A stretch of DNA of 64,000 nucleotides, from assembly GCF_001465345.1 (NCBI RefSeq), contig NZ_CP013655.1, positions 2,799,235-2,863,234 of the forward strand, read 5' to 3'. Positions within the stretch are counted from its first letter, which is position 1; each line of letters starts with the position of its first letter. Position numbers and translations under genes: made by a program. Positions 44,701 to 54,289 of the stretch are shown piece by piece. The notes beneath the pieces are model-generated. The model was not told the origin of the DNA, ran no database searches, and saw only the letters and a list, made by a program, of their open reading frames with translations. Source of the DNA: Enterococcus rotai. Lineage in GTDB: Bacteria > Bacillota > Bacilli > Lactobacillales > Enterococcaceae.

Positions 44701-46035
44701 ATGTTAGATGCATTACAGTGGTTTGTTGATTTAGGAGCAATTGTTGTCTTACCGATTTTGATTTTTGTTTTTGGAATGATTCTTGGTACAAAACCGAGTA
44801 AAGCATTCACATCTGCTTTAACGGTTGGTGTTGGTTTTGTTGGATTGAATCTGGTGATTGATTTATTGAGTACAAGTTTAGGTCCGGCAGCTCAAGCCAT
44901 GGTGGAACGTTTTGGTTTGAATTTAACTACGATCGATGTTGGTTGGCCAGCCGCTGCCGCAATTTCATACGGAACAGTTTTAGGAAGTTTAGCGATTCCG
45001 ATTGGGGTTTTATTAAACGTCGTGCTGATTATTTTAGGGTTGACGAAAACATTGAACGTGGATATATGGAACTTTTGGCATGGGGCATTCATTGCCTCTC
45101 TAATTTATGCTTTAACAGGAAATTTTGCAATGGGCATTGCAGCAACTGTTGTCTATATGATGATGATCTTACTGTTTGGGGATATTTTAGGGCCAATCGT
45201 TAAAAAGTTTTACGGTTTTCCTAATATTACCTTCCCGCACGGAACAGCTGCCCCTGGATTCATTTTTGCAATTCCGATGAATTGGTTGTTTGACCGAATT
45301 CCCGGTATTAAACATTGGAAGGCTGATCCAGAAACGATTCAAAAGCGTTTTGGTATTTTCGGAGATTCAACTGTGATGGGCTTTTTGATTGGTTTAGTGA
45401 TTGGTCTTTTTGCAGGATATGATGTTGCAGGAGTTGGGCAATTAGCTGTTAAAACAGGCGCGGTAATGGTCTTGATGCCGAAAATGGTCGCATTGTTGAT
45501 GGAAGGCTTAACGCCAATTTCAGAAGCTGCCAATGAGTTTGTAAAGAAACGCTTTCCAGGAAGAGAATTATACATTGGGATGGATGCAGCTTTATCAGTA
45601 GGACATCCAGCTGTTTTGTCATCTTCTTTGCTATTAGTTCCAATTACGATTTTACTTGCAGTGATACTACCAGGAAATACAACCTTACCATTTGGAGACC
45701 TTGCAACGATTCCATTTTTAGTGTGCTTAATGGCAGCTGTTTTTGCAGGAAATATTGTAAGAACAGTTATTGCAGGTTCGATTTATATGGTCAGTATCCT
45801 ATATATCACCTCTTGGGTAGCACCTCTAGTAACAATGTCAGCTAAAGCGGCAAAACAAGGAAATTCTAGTATTACAGCACTAGCAGAAGGTGGATTATGG
45901 ACGACATGGATGTATATTGGTCTAACCAAAATATTAAGTTGGGGCGGTTTAACGATTATTGGCGTTGTGGTCTTAACTGGAATGATCTATGTAAATAAAA
46001 TTTTACCAAAAAGACAAGCAGCACAAACTAAATAA
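44701..46035 (+). CDS. PTS galactitol-type EIIC permease
   Basis: The 444-residue membrane protein belongs to the GatC family: LDALQWFVDLGAIVVLPILIFVFG at the start, GWPAAAAISYGTVLGSLAIPIG, and GLTPISEAANEFVKKRFPGRELYIGMDAALSVGHPA, the conserved cytoplasmic loop. It has about nine to ten hydrophobic segments. The actual sugar or polyol is unknown; galactitol is only the family name. Confidence 0.92.
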   Translation: MLDALQWFVDLGAIVVLPILIFVFGMILGTKPSKAFTSALTVGVGFVGLNLVIDLLSTSLGPAAQAMVERFGLNLTTIDVGWPAAAAISYGTVLGSLAIPIGVLLNVVLIILGLTKTLNVDIWNFWHGAFIASLIYALTGNFAMGIAATVVYMMMILLFGDILGPIVKKFYGFPNITFPHGTAAPGFIFAIPMNWLFDRIPGIKHWKADPETIQKRFGIFGDSTVMGFLIGLVIGLFAGYDVAGVGQLAVKTGAVMVLMPKMVALLMEGLTPISEAANEFVKKRFPGRELYIGMDAALSVGHPAVLSSSLLLVPITILLAVILPGNTTLPFGDLATIPFLVCLMAAVFAGNIVRTVIAGSIYMVSILYITSWVAPLVTMSAKAAKQGNSSITALAEGGLWTTWMYIGLTKILSWGGLTIIGVVVLTGMIYVNKILPKRQAAQTK

Positions 46036-46055
46036 ACTGAAAGGAAGAAATCAGA

Positions 46056-46340
46056 ATGAAAAAAATGTTGATTATGTGTGGCACAGGAGTTGCAACATCG
46101 ACAATCGTAACCAATAAAGTCAAAGAATGGTTAAAAACCAAAGGATATGAAAACGAGGTTAAACTCTATCAGTCAAAAGTAGCGGATGAAATGAACCGTA
46201 TTGATGATTATGATATCATCGTCAGCACCACAGTTGTACCAGATAAAATCAAAGACAAAATAATTATGGGGCTGCCGCTGCTTACAGGAATGGGCACAGA
46301 AGAAATGTATCAAGAAATTGAAGCCAAAATTAAAGAATAG
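46056..46340 (+). CDS. PTS galactitol-type EIIB component
   Basis: The 94-residue protein carries the phosphocysteine loop MLIMCGTGVATSTIV at its N-terminus and the GatB fold. GAAAGGAAG precedes the start. Separate A, C, B genes in this order match gat-type systems. Confidence 0.92.
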   Translation: MKKMLIMCGTGVATSTIVTNKVKEWLKTKGYENEVKLYQSKVADEMNRIDDYDIIVSTTVVPDKIKDKIIMGLPLLTGMGTEEMYQEIEAKIKE

Positions 46341-46351
46341 GGGGGATTTCG

Positions 46352-47178
46352 TTGTTAGTTACATCTAAAGAATTGTTTTCCAATGCTCAAAAGAAAGATT
46401 TGCAATTCCAGCTACTAATTTTTTTGACTTAGATTCTGCTCGGTCCTATGTATCAGTAGCTGAACGACTGAATAAACCTTTGATTTTAGCATTTGCGCAA
46501 GCTCATATGGATATGATGTCACTTGAAGAAGCAGCGCTTATCGGAAATTATTTAGCGGAAAAAGCAGAAGTGCCAGTTGTATTGCATTTAGATCATGGGC
46601 AAGATGAAAAAGTCATAAAACGAGCTATTGAACTAGGCTTTACGTCAGTTATGATCGATGCTTCTCTTGATCCTTTTGAAGAAAATGTTCGACGCTCCAA
46701 AGCAATTGCCGAGTATGCTCATGCAAGAGGAGTAGTGGTTGAAGCTGAAATTGGTTTTGTAGGCTCTGGTGTCAATTATGAAAATCATGATCATAGCGAT
46801 TCAATTTATACCGAGGTTCACGATGCAGTCCGCTTTGTAGAACAGACACAGGTCGATTCTTTGGCAGTTTCAATTGGCACAGCACATGGCTTTTATAAAG
46901 GGGTTCCTAAGATCAGTTTTGATCGTTTAACGGAACTTCAAGCGGCAGTGAAAATACCTCTCGTGTTACACGGTGGTTCTTCATCAGGAGACGATAACTT
47001 GCATCGCTGTGCTACCAACGGAATCAGTAAAATCAATATCTTTACTGACTTTATCACTGCTGCGATGAAGACTATCGAGCAAGAGAAGCCTACAGACTAT
47101 TTTCAATTGAAAAAATTGACAAATCAGTCTATAGAAGAAACACTAGAGCATTACTATACTGTTTTTGCAACTAAATAA
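46352..47178 (+). pseudogene. Class II ketose-bisphosphate aldolase, frameshifted
   Basis: TTG 46352 behind GGGGGGA opens with LLVTSKELFSNAQKKD and then hits a stop near 46432. A one-base shift at the T-tract 46399-46401 restores FAIPATNFFDLDSARSYVSVAERLNKPLILAFAQAH and the rest. The remaining 232 codons have the zinc ligands in VVLHLDHGQDEKVI, EAEIGFVGSGVN, TAHGFYKGVPK and VLHGGSSSGDD, and match tagatose/fructose-bisphosphate aldolases (GatY/KbaY/FbaA). One deleted T explains the break; it may be a real mutation or an assembly error. Confidence 0.82.
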
Positions 47179-47192
47179 AAGAGGTGATTACT

Positions 47193-47894
47193 TTGGCTAA
47201 ACGAACTATCCGTGCACCATTTTTCTGTGTAAATCCTAAAGCTTATTTGTATGGAGAAGAAGCCTTAAAGCTAGCGGAAAAAGCAGATGAACTTGCCGGC
47301 AAATATGATCTAGATATCTTTTTCACTGTCCAATATGTTGATGCATATCGAATCGCGCAGGCAACAAACCATTTGATTATTACTGTCCAACATATGGATG
47401 GATTAGTGGTGGGTCCAGGTATGGGCTATATTTTACCAGAAGGACTAGTAGAAGTTGGCGTTCAAGCAACATTTTTAAACCATGCAGAACATCCAGTCGG
47501 TGTCAATCAGTTGGTAAACATCATGAAACGAGCTGAAGAACAGGACATTTTAGTCATTGCTTGTGCCGACTCAATTGCAGAAGCAAAAGCAATCGCACTG
47601 CTTAAACCCGATGTAATGGTTTGTGAACCAACTGAATTGATTGGTACAGGTACTGTCAGCGACCTTTCATATATGAAACAAACCAATCAGGCTGTAAAAT
47701 CTGTCTCGCCAAGTACATTTGTTCTTCAAGCGGCTGGAATTAGCACAGTAGCAGATGTTCGCCAAGCAATTGAATCTGGGGCAGATGGAACGGGTGGCAC
47801 TAGCGGCATTGTCTGTGCACAAGACCCGTTAAAAACATTGGAAGAGATGGTAGAAGAAGTGGTAAAAGTCAGAGCAGAGTTAAAGGAGTTATGA
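47193..47894 (+). CDS. Triosephosphate isomerase paralogue
   Basis: The 233-residue TIM-barrel protein resembles TpiA, with AYLYGEEALKLAEKADEL, LNHAEHPVGVNQLV (catalytic His region), VMVCEPTELIGTG (Glu) and the phosphate loop GADGTGGTSGIV. TTG 47193 follows GAGGTG by 6 nt; GTG 47184 overlaps that site. As an operon-specific paralogue next to an aldolase it may isomerise an uncommon ketose phosphate, as EryH/DerI-type paralogues do in tetritol pathways. That assignment is inference. Confidence 0.82.
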   Translation: MAKRTIRAPFFCVNPKAYLYGEEALKLAEKADELAGKYDLDIFFTVQYVDAYRIAQATNHLIITVQHMDGLVVGPGMGYILPEGLVEVGVQATFLNHAEHPVGVNQLVNIMKRAEEQDILVIACADSIAEAKAIALLKPDVMVCEPTELIGTGTVSDLSYMKQTNQAVKSVSPSTFVLQAAGISTVADVRQAIESGADGTGGTSGIVCAQDPLKTLEEMVEEVVKVRAELKEL

Positions 47895-47897
47895 TCG

Positions 47898-48413
47898 ATG
47901 AAAACCTATACGAAGGATCTAATATTAACGTCTAATGGACAACGTGTCAGCTATCACAATATCACAGAATCTGTGAGACAAGCTGTGAAAGAAAGCAATA
48001 TAACCAATGGACTATGTGTAGTTCAGTCCCCGCATACGACTTGTTCGGTGATTTTTGAAGAGTATGTTCATGATTTGGATTTTAATGGCGATGAGTTTTT
48101 ACAGGTTGATTTGAATCGGATTTTAGATAACATCATACCAAGAGAATTATCGGAAGAAACAAATTACCGCTATCCTGGACCGAAACATCTTGAATTTCTA
48201 ATGGGACTTGATGATCCGAATTATCCTTGCGATCCAGGGACAATCTTAAATGGTGATGCGCATATTCGTGCTTCATTATTTGGGGCAAGTGAAACGTTTA
48301 TCGTAAATGAAACGATACTTCAAATTGGATCTGTTGGCTATATTTATTTTATTGATTTTGATCAAAACCGTAAACGCAATAGGAAATGTCAGTTGATGAT
48401 CATTGGTGAATAA
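47898..48413 (+). CDS. YjbQ/UPF0047 family protein
   Basis: The 171-residue protein has the family core: VVQSPHTTCSVIFEEYVHDLDFNGDEF, the histidine-containing NGDAHIRASLFGASETF and IGSVGYIYFIDFDQNRKRNRKCQLMIIGE. Relatives have weak thiamine-phosphate synthase activity, but the true role is unsettled. It follows the isomerase gene by 3 bp and is the last gene of the PTS operon, suggesting a metabolic link to the imported sugar. Confidence 0.85.
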   Translation: MKTYTKDLILTSNGQRVSYHNITESVRQAVKESNITNGLCVVQSPHTTCSVIFEEYVHDLDFNGDEFLQVDLNRILDNIIPRELSEETNYRYPGPKHLEFLMGLDDPNYPCDPGTILNGDAHIRASLFGASETFIVNETILQIGSVGYIYFIDFDQNRKRNRKCQLMIIGE

Positions 48414-48477
48414 CTATGACATGAGCTAAGTCTAGAAAAAAGTGTATTTGCTTCTATTGTCTATATTTAGAGGGTGT

Positions 48478-48515
48478 ACCCTGAGCAAAATTGTTTATTC
48501 GTTTTTGTTCAGGGT
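48478..48515 (+). terminator. Hairpin at the end of the PTS operon
   Basis: ACCCTGAGCAAAA pairs with TTTTGTTCAGGGT (one mismatch) but no T-run follows. The second hairpin at 48594 is the better terminator. Confidence 0.5.
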
Positions 48516-48593
48516 GTAAGTTAATACTGATTATAAGGAAAAGAATGGATGAATACATAATTTTTCATAGAAATAATTGTTTACTATTTAAAA

Positions 48594-48628
48594 ACAAGGC
48601 AAGAAACATAAAGCTGCCTTGTTTTTTT
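48594..48628 (+). terminator. Terminator upstream of the third reductase gene
   Basis: ACAAGGCA and TGCCTTGT pair and are followed by seven T. Confidence 0.8.
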
Positions 48629-48656
48629 GTATAGATAGATTTAAATAAGATACTAC

Positions 48657-48687
48657 TTGACTTATAGTACACTCTAACAGATAGAAT
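48657..48687 (+). promoter_or_regulatory. MerR-type promoter without an adjacent merR gene
   Basis: TTGACT (48657-48662) and TAGAAT (48682-48687) flank a 19-bp spacer carrying TTATAGTACACTCTAA, almost the palindrome at 27799-27814. No MerR gene is nearby, so control in trans is likely. Confidence 0.7.
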
Positions 48688-48742
48688 AACTCTTATAGAA
48701 GAATTTTTTTACTCATAAATTATTTCGAAAGGATGAAGGTTT

Positions 48743-49726
<984 letters not shown>

Positions 49727-49761
49727 AAAGTATAGGGATATGGAGAAGGATCTTCTAAAGA

Positions 49762-49808
49762 TTTGGTGGCGTTAATACAATACTATACGTTTTATTAACG
49801 CCACCAAA
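49762..49808. terminator. Bidirectional terminator
   Basis: A perfect 16-bp stem (TTTGGTGGCGTTAATA with its complement) lies between the converging reductase and Mga-like genes. Confidence 0.85.
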
Positions 49809-49831
49809 AATTGTTCGGTATTGGACAAGAA

Positions 49832-51253
49832 CTAGCTAGACAATTTGTTTATGAGATGTTTTATTGAAGTATAGATTGTGTGATAGTCTTCATCTGTAGG
49901 GATTTCATTGATATAAAGGATATTTTCTGCCTTGAACTGGCTGATTAATTCAGGTGTTTTACTGGTGGTGACTACTATTTTAAGATCAGCAATTGAATCA
50001 ACAAAACCAGCAAGTGAGGTATGAATAGAAATATTTAAATAAGATCTTAGTCCGCCATCTAATGTTTTCTTTATGATATTTTCAATGAAAATACCAAATT
50101 CTGTGTTTAAAAGTATAGCTACAGTAGGCTCAAAATAACTTAAATCTTTTAACTGACTGAAAATTAACATATATTGATTTAAAACATAATTATTACTAAC
50201 AATGTTAGATAAGCCGAATTTTTCTGATAAATGAAAAGCTATAGTGTTCATATTCTTATTTAACATTGGAAATTCTTCGAAATAATGATTATTCTCAGTT
50301 CCGCTCCATGAAGGATATAGCAAGATGTTCACATGCGAGGAATAGATACTAGATTCAATATTTTTTTGATCTTCGGGAAAAAGGCTAATATAGTTAGTTG
50401 AAAGATAATCGGAAAATTCTGTAGAAATTCTGGAAAGAAAAGTATTGTTCAATTTAGCATGTTTAATAAATTGCCTTCCCAGCATAGTATTCATAAATCT
50501 GGGGTAACTAAATAAACGTAAGAAAAAAAATTCTATTTCTACTTTTGAAAGCATAGATTTAAGTTTATCTAAATGAAACTTTGCGCTTATGTAATCAGCC
50601 TCGTCTCTTAAGTAATAAGGGATATCTACTTCATAGCCATTTCTATACCTAATGATTTGTATGGATAATGAATACATAGTTTGTTTAATATTAATATTAT
50701 TGACATTTTTGATATAGGATTCATTTTTTTTTGATTTAATAATGTCAGATATTAAGTCTTCATCTATCTCATCAAACGGCCATACTTCACCATGAAATAA
50801 TTGCCAAAAGACTTTATTCGCATATAATCGTATGTTTTTTTCATCACCAATCAGATAATTGAATCCTTTATTCGACTTTATTATTAACTTGAATGCCGAA
50901 ATCTGTTTAGTTATAGTCGTAATAGATCTTCTATAAGTAGCCTCACTAATAAAATTATCTTGAACAAACTTTATTCTATTTACCTTATACCCCAACAATA
51001 ATCGCAAGAATAGTTTTATACTCCAATTATCAAAAATAAGATTTCTTTTGAATTGTTTGTAATACAAAATATCTGAATATTCTAAATGAAGTGTATTATT
51101 TACACTTGTTTTAATAGAAACTTCTTGAGCAGAAGACATCAAATCAAAGTTGATGTCTTTAATGTATTTTGTAACGGTTGTAGAAGATAAATCGAGATGT
51201 TGGCTAAGCTCAATGGTAGTACTTCCTTCAGTTGAATGAAGCAAACAATCCAT
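49832..51253 (-). CDS. Mga-like transcriptional regulator
   Basis: The 473-residue frame has an N-terminal HTH (TTIELSQHLDLSSTTVTKYIKDINFDL), a second Mga-type HTH (FVQDNFISEATYRRSITTITKQISAF) with GFNYLIGDEKNIRLYANKVFWQLFHG, PRD-like middle helices and an EIIB-like C-terminus. This is the layout of Mga/AtxA virulence-type regulators. The ATG at 51253 lacks a ribosome site and cuts into the expected N-terminus. The frame stays open upstream, and a GGGGGG site (51314-51319) stands 6 nt from an ATA codon at 51307-51305, a possible non-canonical start giving 18 more residues. Base composition is AT-rich compared with core genes. Confidence 0.82.
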   Translation of the reverse strand: MDCLLHSTEGSTTIELSQHLDLSSTTVTKYIKDINFDLMSSAQEVSIKTSVNNTLHLEYSDILYYKQFKRNLIFDNWSIKLFLRLLLGYKVNRIKFVQDNFISEATYRRSITTITKQISAFKLIIKSNKGFNYLIGDEKNIRLYANKVFWQLFHGEVWPFDEIDEDLISDIIKSKKNESYIKNVNNINIKQTMYSLSIQIIRYRNGYEVDIPYYLRDEADYISAKFHLDKLKSMLSKVEIEFFFLRLFSYPRFMNTMLGRQFIKHAKLNNTFLSRISTEFSDYLSTNYISLFPEDQKNIESSIYSSHVNILLYPSWSGTENNHYFEEFPMLNKNMNTIAFHLSEKFGLSNIVSNNYVLNQYMLIFSQLKDLSYFEPTVAILLNTEFGIFIENIIKKTLDGGLRSYLNISIHTSLAGFVDSIADLKIVVTTSKTPELISQFKAENILYINEIPTDEDYHTIYTSIKHLINKLSS

Positions 51254-51307
51254 AATATCAATTTTTGTTTTAAGAACACTATCGTAAAGTTCATCTAAGT
51301 AATATAT

Positions 51308-51679
51308 AAATAGCCCCCCTTTTTATTTTCACCAACTGATTCTACTATAAAATCAAATACATAACAAACTAGCCACTCAATAAAAAGCAAAATTTATACA
51401 TTGAAAGATTAGAAGTCTTTAAATCTATACACCGAATTATCATTTTAAGTACAAACTGAAAAATCAATTAAATCCCATTTTAAATCATTCTTTATAAGAA
51501 TAATCCTTTAATATTTTATAAAAATATCATTTTTTTGGTATTTTATAACAAAAATTGAGCAATTATTGTTATAAAATTATGTGATAATTTGAAAGAGAAA
51601 AATAGTGAAACGATGAGATTAGGAGAAGAATAAAAGGTGACTACGCTAGAAGGACATACATATTTCCTATGGAAGTAAA
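51308..51679. other. AT-rich intergenic region between Mga-like regulator and orphan ORF
   Basis: The 370 bp contain several A/T-rich dyads (for example ATATTTTATAAAAATAT near 51515-51531) and TTGTTATAAAATTATGTGATAAT-like promoter elements around 51567, but no convincing complete promoter. AGGAG at 51622 precedes a 14-codon open frame from GTG 51638 that ends in TAA at 51679. Confidence 0.35.
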
Positions 51680-52162
51680 ATGCGTTCTGATACTTTGTAC
51701 AGTGTTTTAGCTATACAAAATATTTCAGTGGAAGGGACTGGAGTGCCGGGATATAATGGGAAATTAACGGTTACTTCTCCTAAAAATAAACATGTTATGA
51801 ATATTAATTTAGGTGAATATGGGGCTATTGATATTAATAATGGCGGATTTGATTTTAATACTCAATATTCATACTCTAGATTTACACCAATTTCAATGAG
51901 AAATGTTTATAGTACCGGTTTTATGAATATAAATATGGATAGTGGATTTATAGAGGGATGGAAGAATACAGGGAATATGGATACTACCGCACCATCCAGT
52001 CTATGGCGACCTATTTCTAATATTAGCTTGACTTTAAATCAGTCTACTACGGCTTCGACTATTGCTCGATCAACTATAGATTATGCGGACAACGATCAAT
52101 TTAAAGCACAGTTCTCATTGCAAAATTACGGAAGAATAAGTAACATGCGCTTTGTTCGATAA
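51680..52162 (+). CDS. Orphan hypothetical protein, possibly 5'-truncated
   Basis: The 160-residue frame is rich in Asn, Ser, Thr and beta-prone segments ([36 protein letters not shown], then [17 protein letters not shown]). It looks like part of a secreted or surface beta-sandwich protein, yet it has no signal peptide, and ATG 51680 has no ribosome site. The frame continues upstream only to a TAG at about 51650. I do not recognise the family. The next feature is a strong terminator, so this may be the 3' end of a broken gene. The divergent Mga-like regulator is a plausible controller. Confidence 0.5.
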   Translation: MRSDTLYSVLAIQNISVEGTGVPGYNGKLTVTSPKNKHVMNINLGEYGAIDINNGGFDFNTQYSYSRFTPISMRNVYSTGFMNINMDSGFIEGWKNTGNMDTTAPSSLWRPISNISLTLNQSTTASTIARSTIDYADNDQFKAQFSLQNYGRISNMRFVR

Positions 52163-52231
52163 ATTCAGCTCGAAAACTTTAATAGAAATGCTATTTATTT
52201 CACTAGATATCTAAACAATTTTATCATCCTT

Positions 52232-52265
52232 AAAATAGAGTGGCCTAGTCCACTCTATTTTTTTG
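52232..52265 (+). terminator. Terminator of the orphan ORF
   Basis: AAAATAGAGTGG pairs with CCACTCTATTTT around CCTAGT, followed by a T-run. Confidence 0.85.
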
Positions 52266-52562
52266 TCCAAATAAATTTAAAGATAAAAGAAGGAATTTCA
52301 TTTTTTTTAGAATACTATTTAATTTTCATCAAACAGGCTAATTGAATCAATGAAGCAAAACGCAATACTAAGAACTTTTTGTTTGGTTCAAAAAAATTAG
52401 AATCATCATCTAGCCACTTGCAGTTCGACGACATTTCATGGATAATAAGGAGTTAGGTCTAAAAACGTTTAGATAACTAAGAGTATTGATAAGAGCACAT
52501 ATTAAAGTAGTTTTAAAGTTGGCAGCATCTTTTAATCAATAAACTACAAGAATGGGGAAACA
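52266..52562 (+). promoter_or_regulatory. Promoter and long leader region of dbpA
   Basis: About 300 bp without an ORF. It holds a small hairpin TCTAAA-AACG-TTTAGA near 52458-52473 and an ATGGGGAAACA ribosome site just before the start. A long structured leader is common for DEAD-box helicase genes that respond to cold; I see no defined motif. Confidence 0.35.
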
Positions 52563-54011
52563 ATGAATAATATAAATTTCAACAACTATCTACTAAGTGA
52601 TGTAATCGTACAAGCAATTTCAGATTTAGGCTATGAAACACCTACACCTGTTCAGCAAGCTGTTATTCCAGCTGTATTGGAAGGAAAAGATGTTCTAGTT
52701 CAATCTCAAACAGGTAGTGGGAAGACAGCTAGCTTTGGTATTCCACTGTGTGAAAAAGTCGACTGGGTTGAAAATAAACCTCAAGTTCTTATTTTAGAGC
52801 CAACGAGAGAACTAGCCCAGCAAGTGCAAGAAGATTTGATCAACATTGGTCGTTATAAACGAATCAAAGCAACAGCAGTTTATGGAAAAGCTTCTTATGT
52901 GAAGCAAAAGTCCGAATTAAAACAGAAAAGTCATATGGTAGTTGGAACACCAGGACGAGTCCTTGACCATATTAAAAAGGGAAGCCTTCCACTTGGAAAA
53001 ATCAATTGTTTAGTTATTGATGAAGCAGATGAAATGTTGAATATGGGGTTTATTGATCAGGTAAAAGACATTATCAAAGCATTGCCGGAAAGTAAAAAGA
53101 CGCTATTGTTTTCTGCAACAATGCCGCAGACAATCGAAAAATTGAGTAGTGCTTATTTACATGACCCAACGGTTGTTAAAATTGCAGCAACGGAAAAAAC
53201 AACGCCTAAAATTCAACACGCATATTTATCTGTAACGGAAGAAAATAAGTTAGCTGCGTTAGAAGCGGTCACAATCGTTGAGAATCCAGATACATGTATT
53301 ATTTTTGCCAACACACAAGAGAAAGTCAATGATACGTATGACTTCTTGGTGAAGGCTGGTTATCCAGTAGGAAAATTACATGGGGGAATGATGCAAGAAG
53401 ATCGTTTTGATGTGATGGATGCTTTTAGAAAAGCAAAATTTCGTTATCTTGTCGCAACAGATGTAGCAGCAAGGGGAATAGATATTGAAAATATCACACA
53501 TGTCATCAATTTAGATGTTCCATTTGAAAAAGAAAGCTATATCCACCGTGTCGGTCGAACAGGTCGTGCCGGTAAAGAAGGGTTTGCTTTGTCCTTTGTG
53601 ACGTCAAAAGATGAACCGTTAATCAAAGAAATAGAATCTTTTGGTGAATTGATAATGAACCGAATCACATTACCAAACGCCAAATTAGTTGCAAGAAGTA
53701 AAGCGGTTTTTGAAATGAAAATAACCACAAAACAGAAGCCAAGATATCAAAAAGCTAAACGGGTAAATGAAGAAATCACCAAAGTTTATTTTAATGGCGG
53801 AAAGAAAAAGAAATTACGAGCACTTGATTTTGTTGGAACTATTTCAAAAATAGAAGGCGTTAATTCAGAAGATATTGGAATCATTACGATTCAAGAGAAT
53901 GTGACCTACATCGATATTTTAAACGGAAAAGGTCAACTTGTGATTCAAGCGATGAAAAACCGAACAATCAAAGGCAAACAATTAAAAGTACATGTTGCAA
54001 GAAAAAAGTAA
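52563..54011 (+). CDS. dbpA: DEAD-box RNA helicase DbpA/YxiN type
   Basis: The 482-residue helicase has the Q motif ([14 protein letters not shown]), motif [13 protein letters not shown], Ia [23 protein letters not shown] (about residues 151-163), [21 protein letters not shown] and [15 protein letters not shown]. The C-terminal 80 residues form the DbpA RNA-binding domain ([25 protein letters not shown]) that targets 23S rRNA hairpin 92. Role: large-subunit assembly. Confidence 0.93.
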   Translation: MNNINFNNYLLSDVIVQAISDLGYETPTPVQQAVIPAVLEGKDVLVQSQTGSGKTASFGIPLCEKVDWVENKPQVLILEPTRELAQQVQEDLINIGRYKRIKATAVYGKASYVKQKSELKQKSHMVVGTPGRVLDHIKKGSLPLGKINCLVIDEADEMLNMGFIDQVKDIIKALPESKKTLLFSATMPQTIEKLSSAYLHDPTVVKIAATEKTTPKIQHAYLSVTEENKLAALEAVTIVENPDTCIIFANTQEKVNDTYDFLVKAGYPVGKLHGGMMQEDRFDVMDAFRKAKFRYLVATDVAARGIDIENITHVINLDVPFEKESYIHRVGRTGRAGKEGFALSFVTSKDEPLIKEIESFGELIMNRITLPNAKLVARSKAVFEMKITTKQKPRYQKAKRVNEEITKVYFNGGKKKKLRALDFVGTISKIEGVNSEDIGIITIQENVTYIDILNGKGQLVIQAMKNRTIKGKQLKVHVARKK

Positions 54012-54066
54012 TCTGATATCATTTCACTTTTTTTCTTGAGTAATAGTTTGAACAGCAATTGACTAA

Positions 54067-54118
54067 ACCAATATTCACGAAATGTGTCATTAAATTTTCG
54101 TGAGTATTGGTCTATTTT
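54067..54118 (+). terminator. Terminator of dbpA
   Basis: ACCAATATTCACGAAA pairs with TTTCGTGAGTATTGGT (one G-T) and is followed by CTATTTTTG. Confidence 0.8.
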
Positions 54119-54289
54119 TGATTCAATAGTTAAAAAAATCATCATTGTTTTAGACTCTAATTTTTGTTTAAGAAACTATTTTGATGCATTAATTGCAGTA
54201 AAAAAGAGGTAAAATAGAAAAGAACGATGAATCGATTTTCTACCTATGTTTAAGTAGTAATATAGAAATCTTATTGGAGATAAACTTGA

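Noticed and set aside
44943..45203. 86-codon ORF inside the EIIC gene
   Set aside because: It is an alternate frame of a clear GatC membrane protein with no ribosome site.
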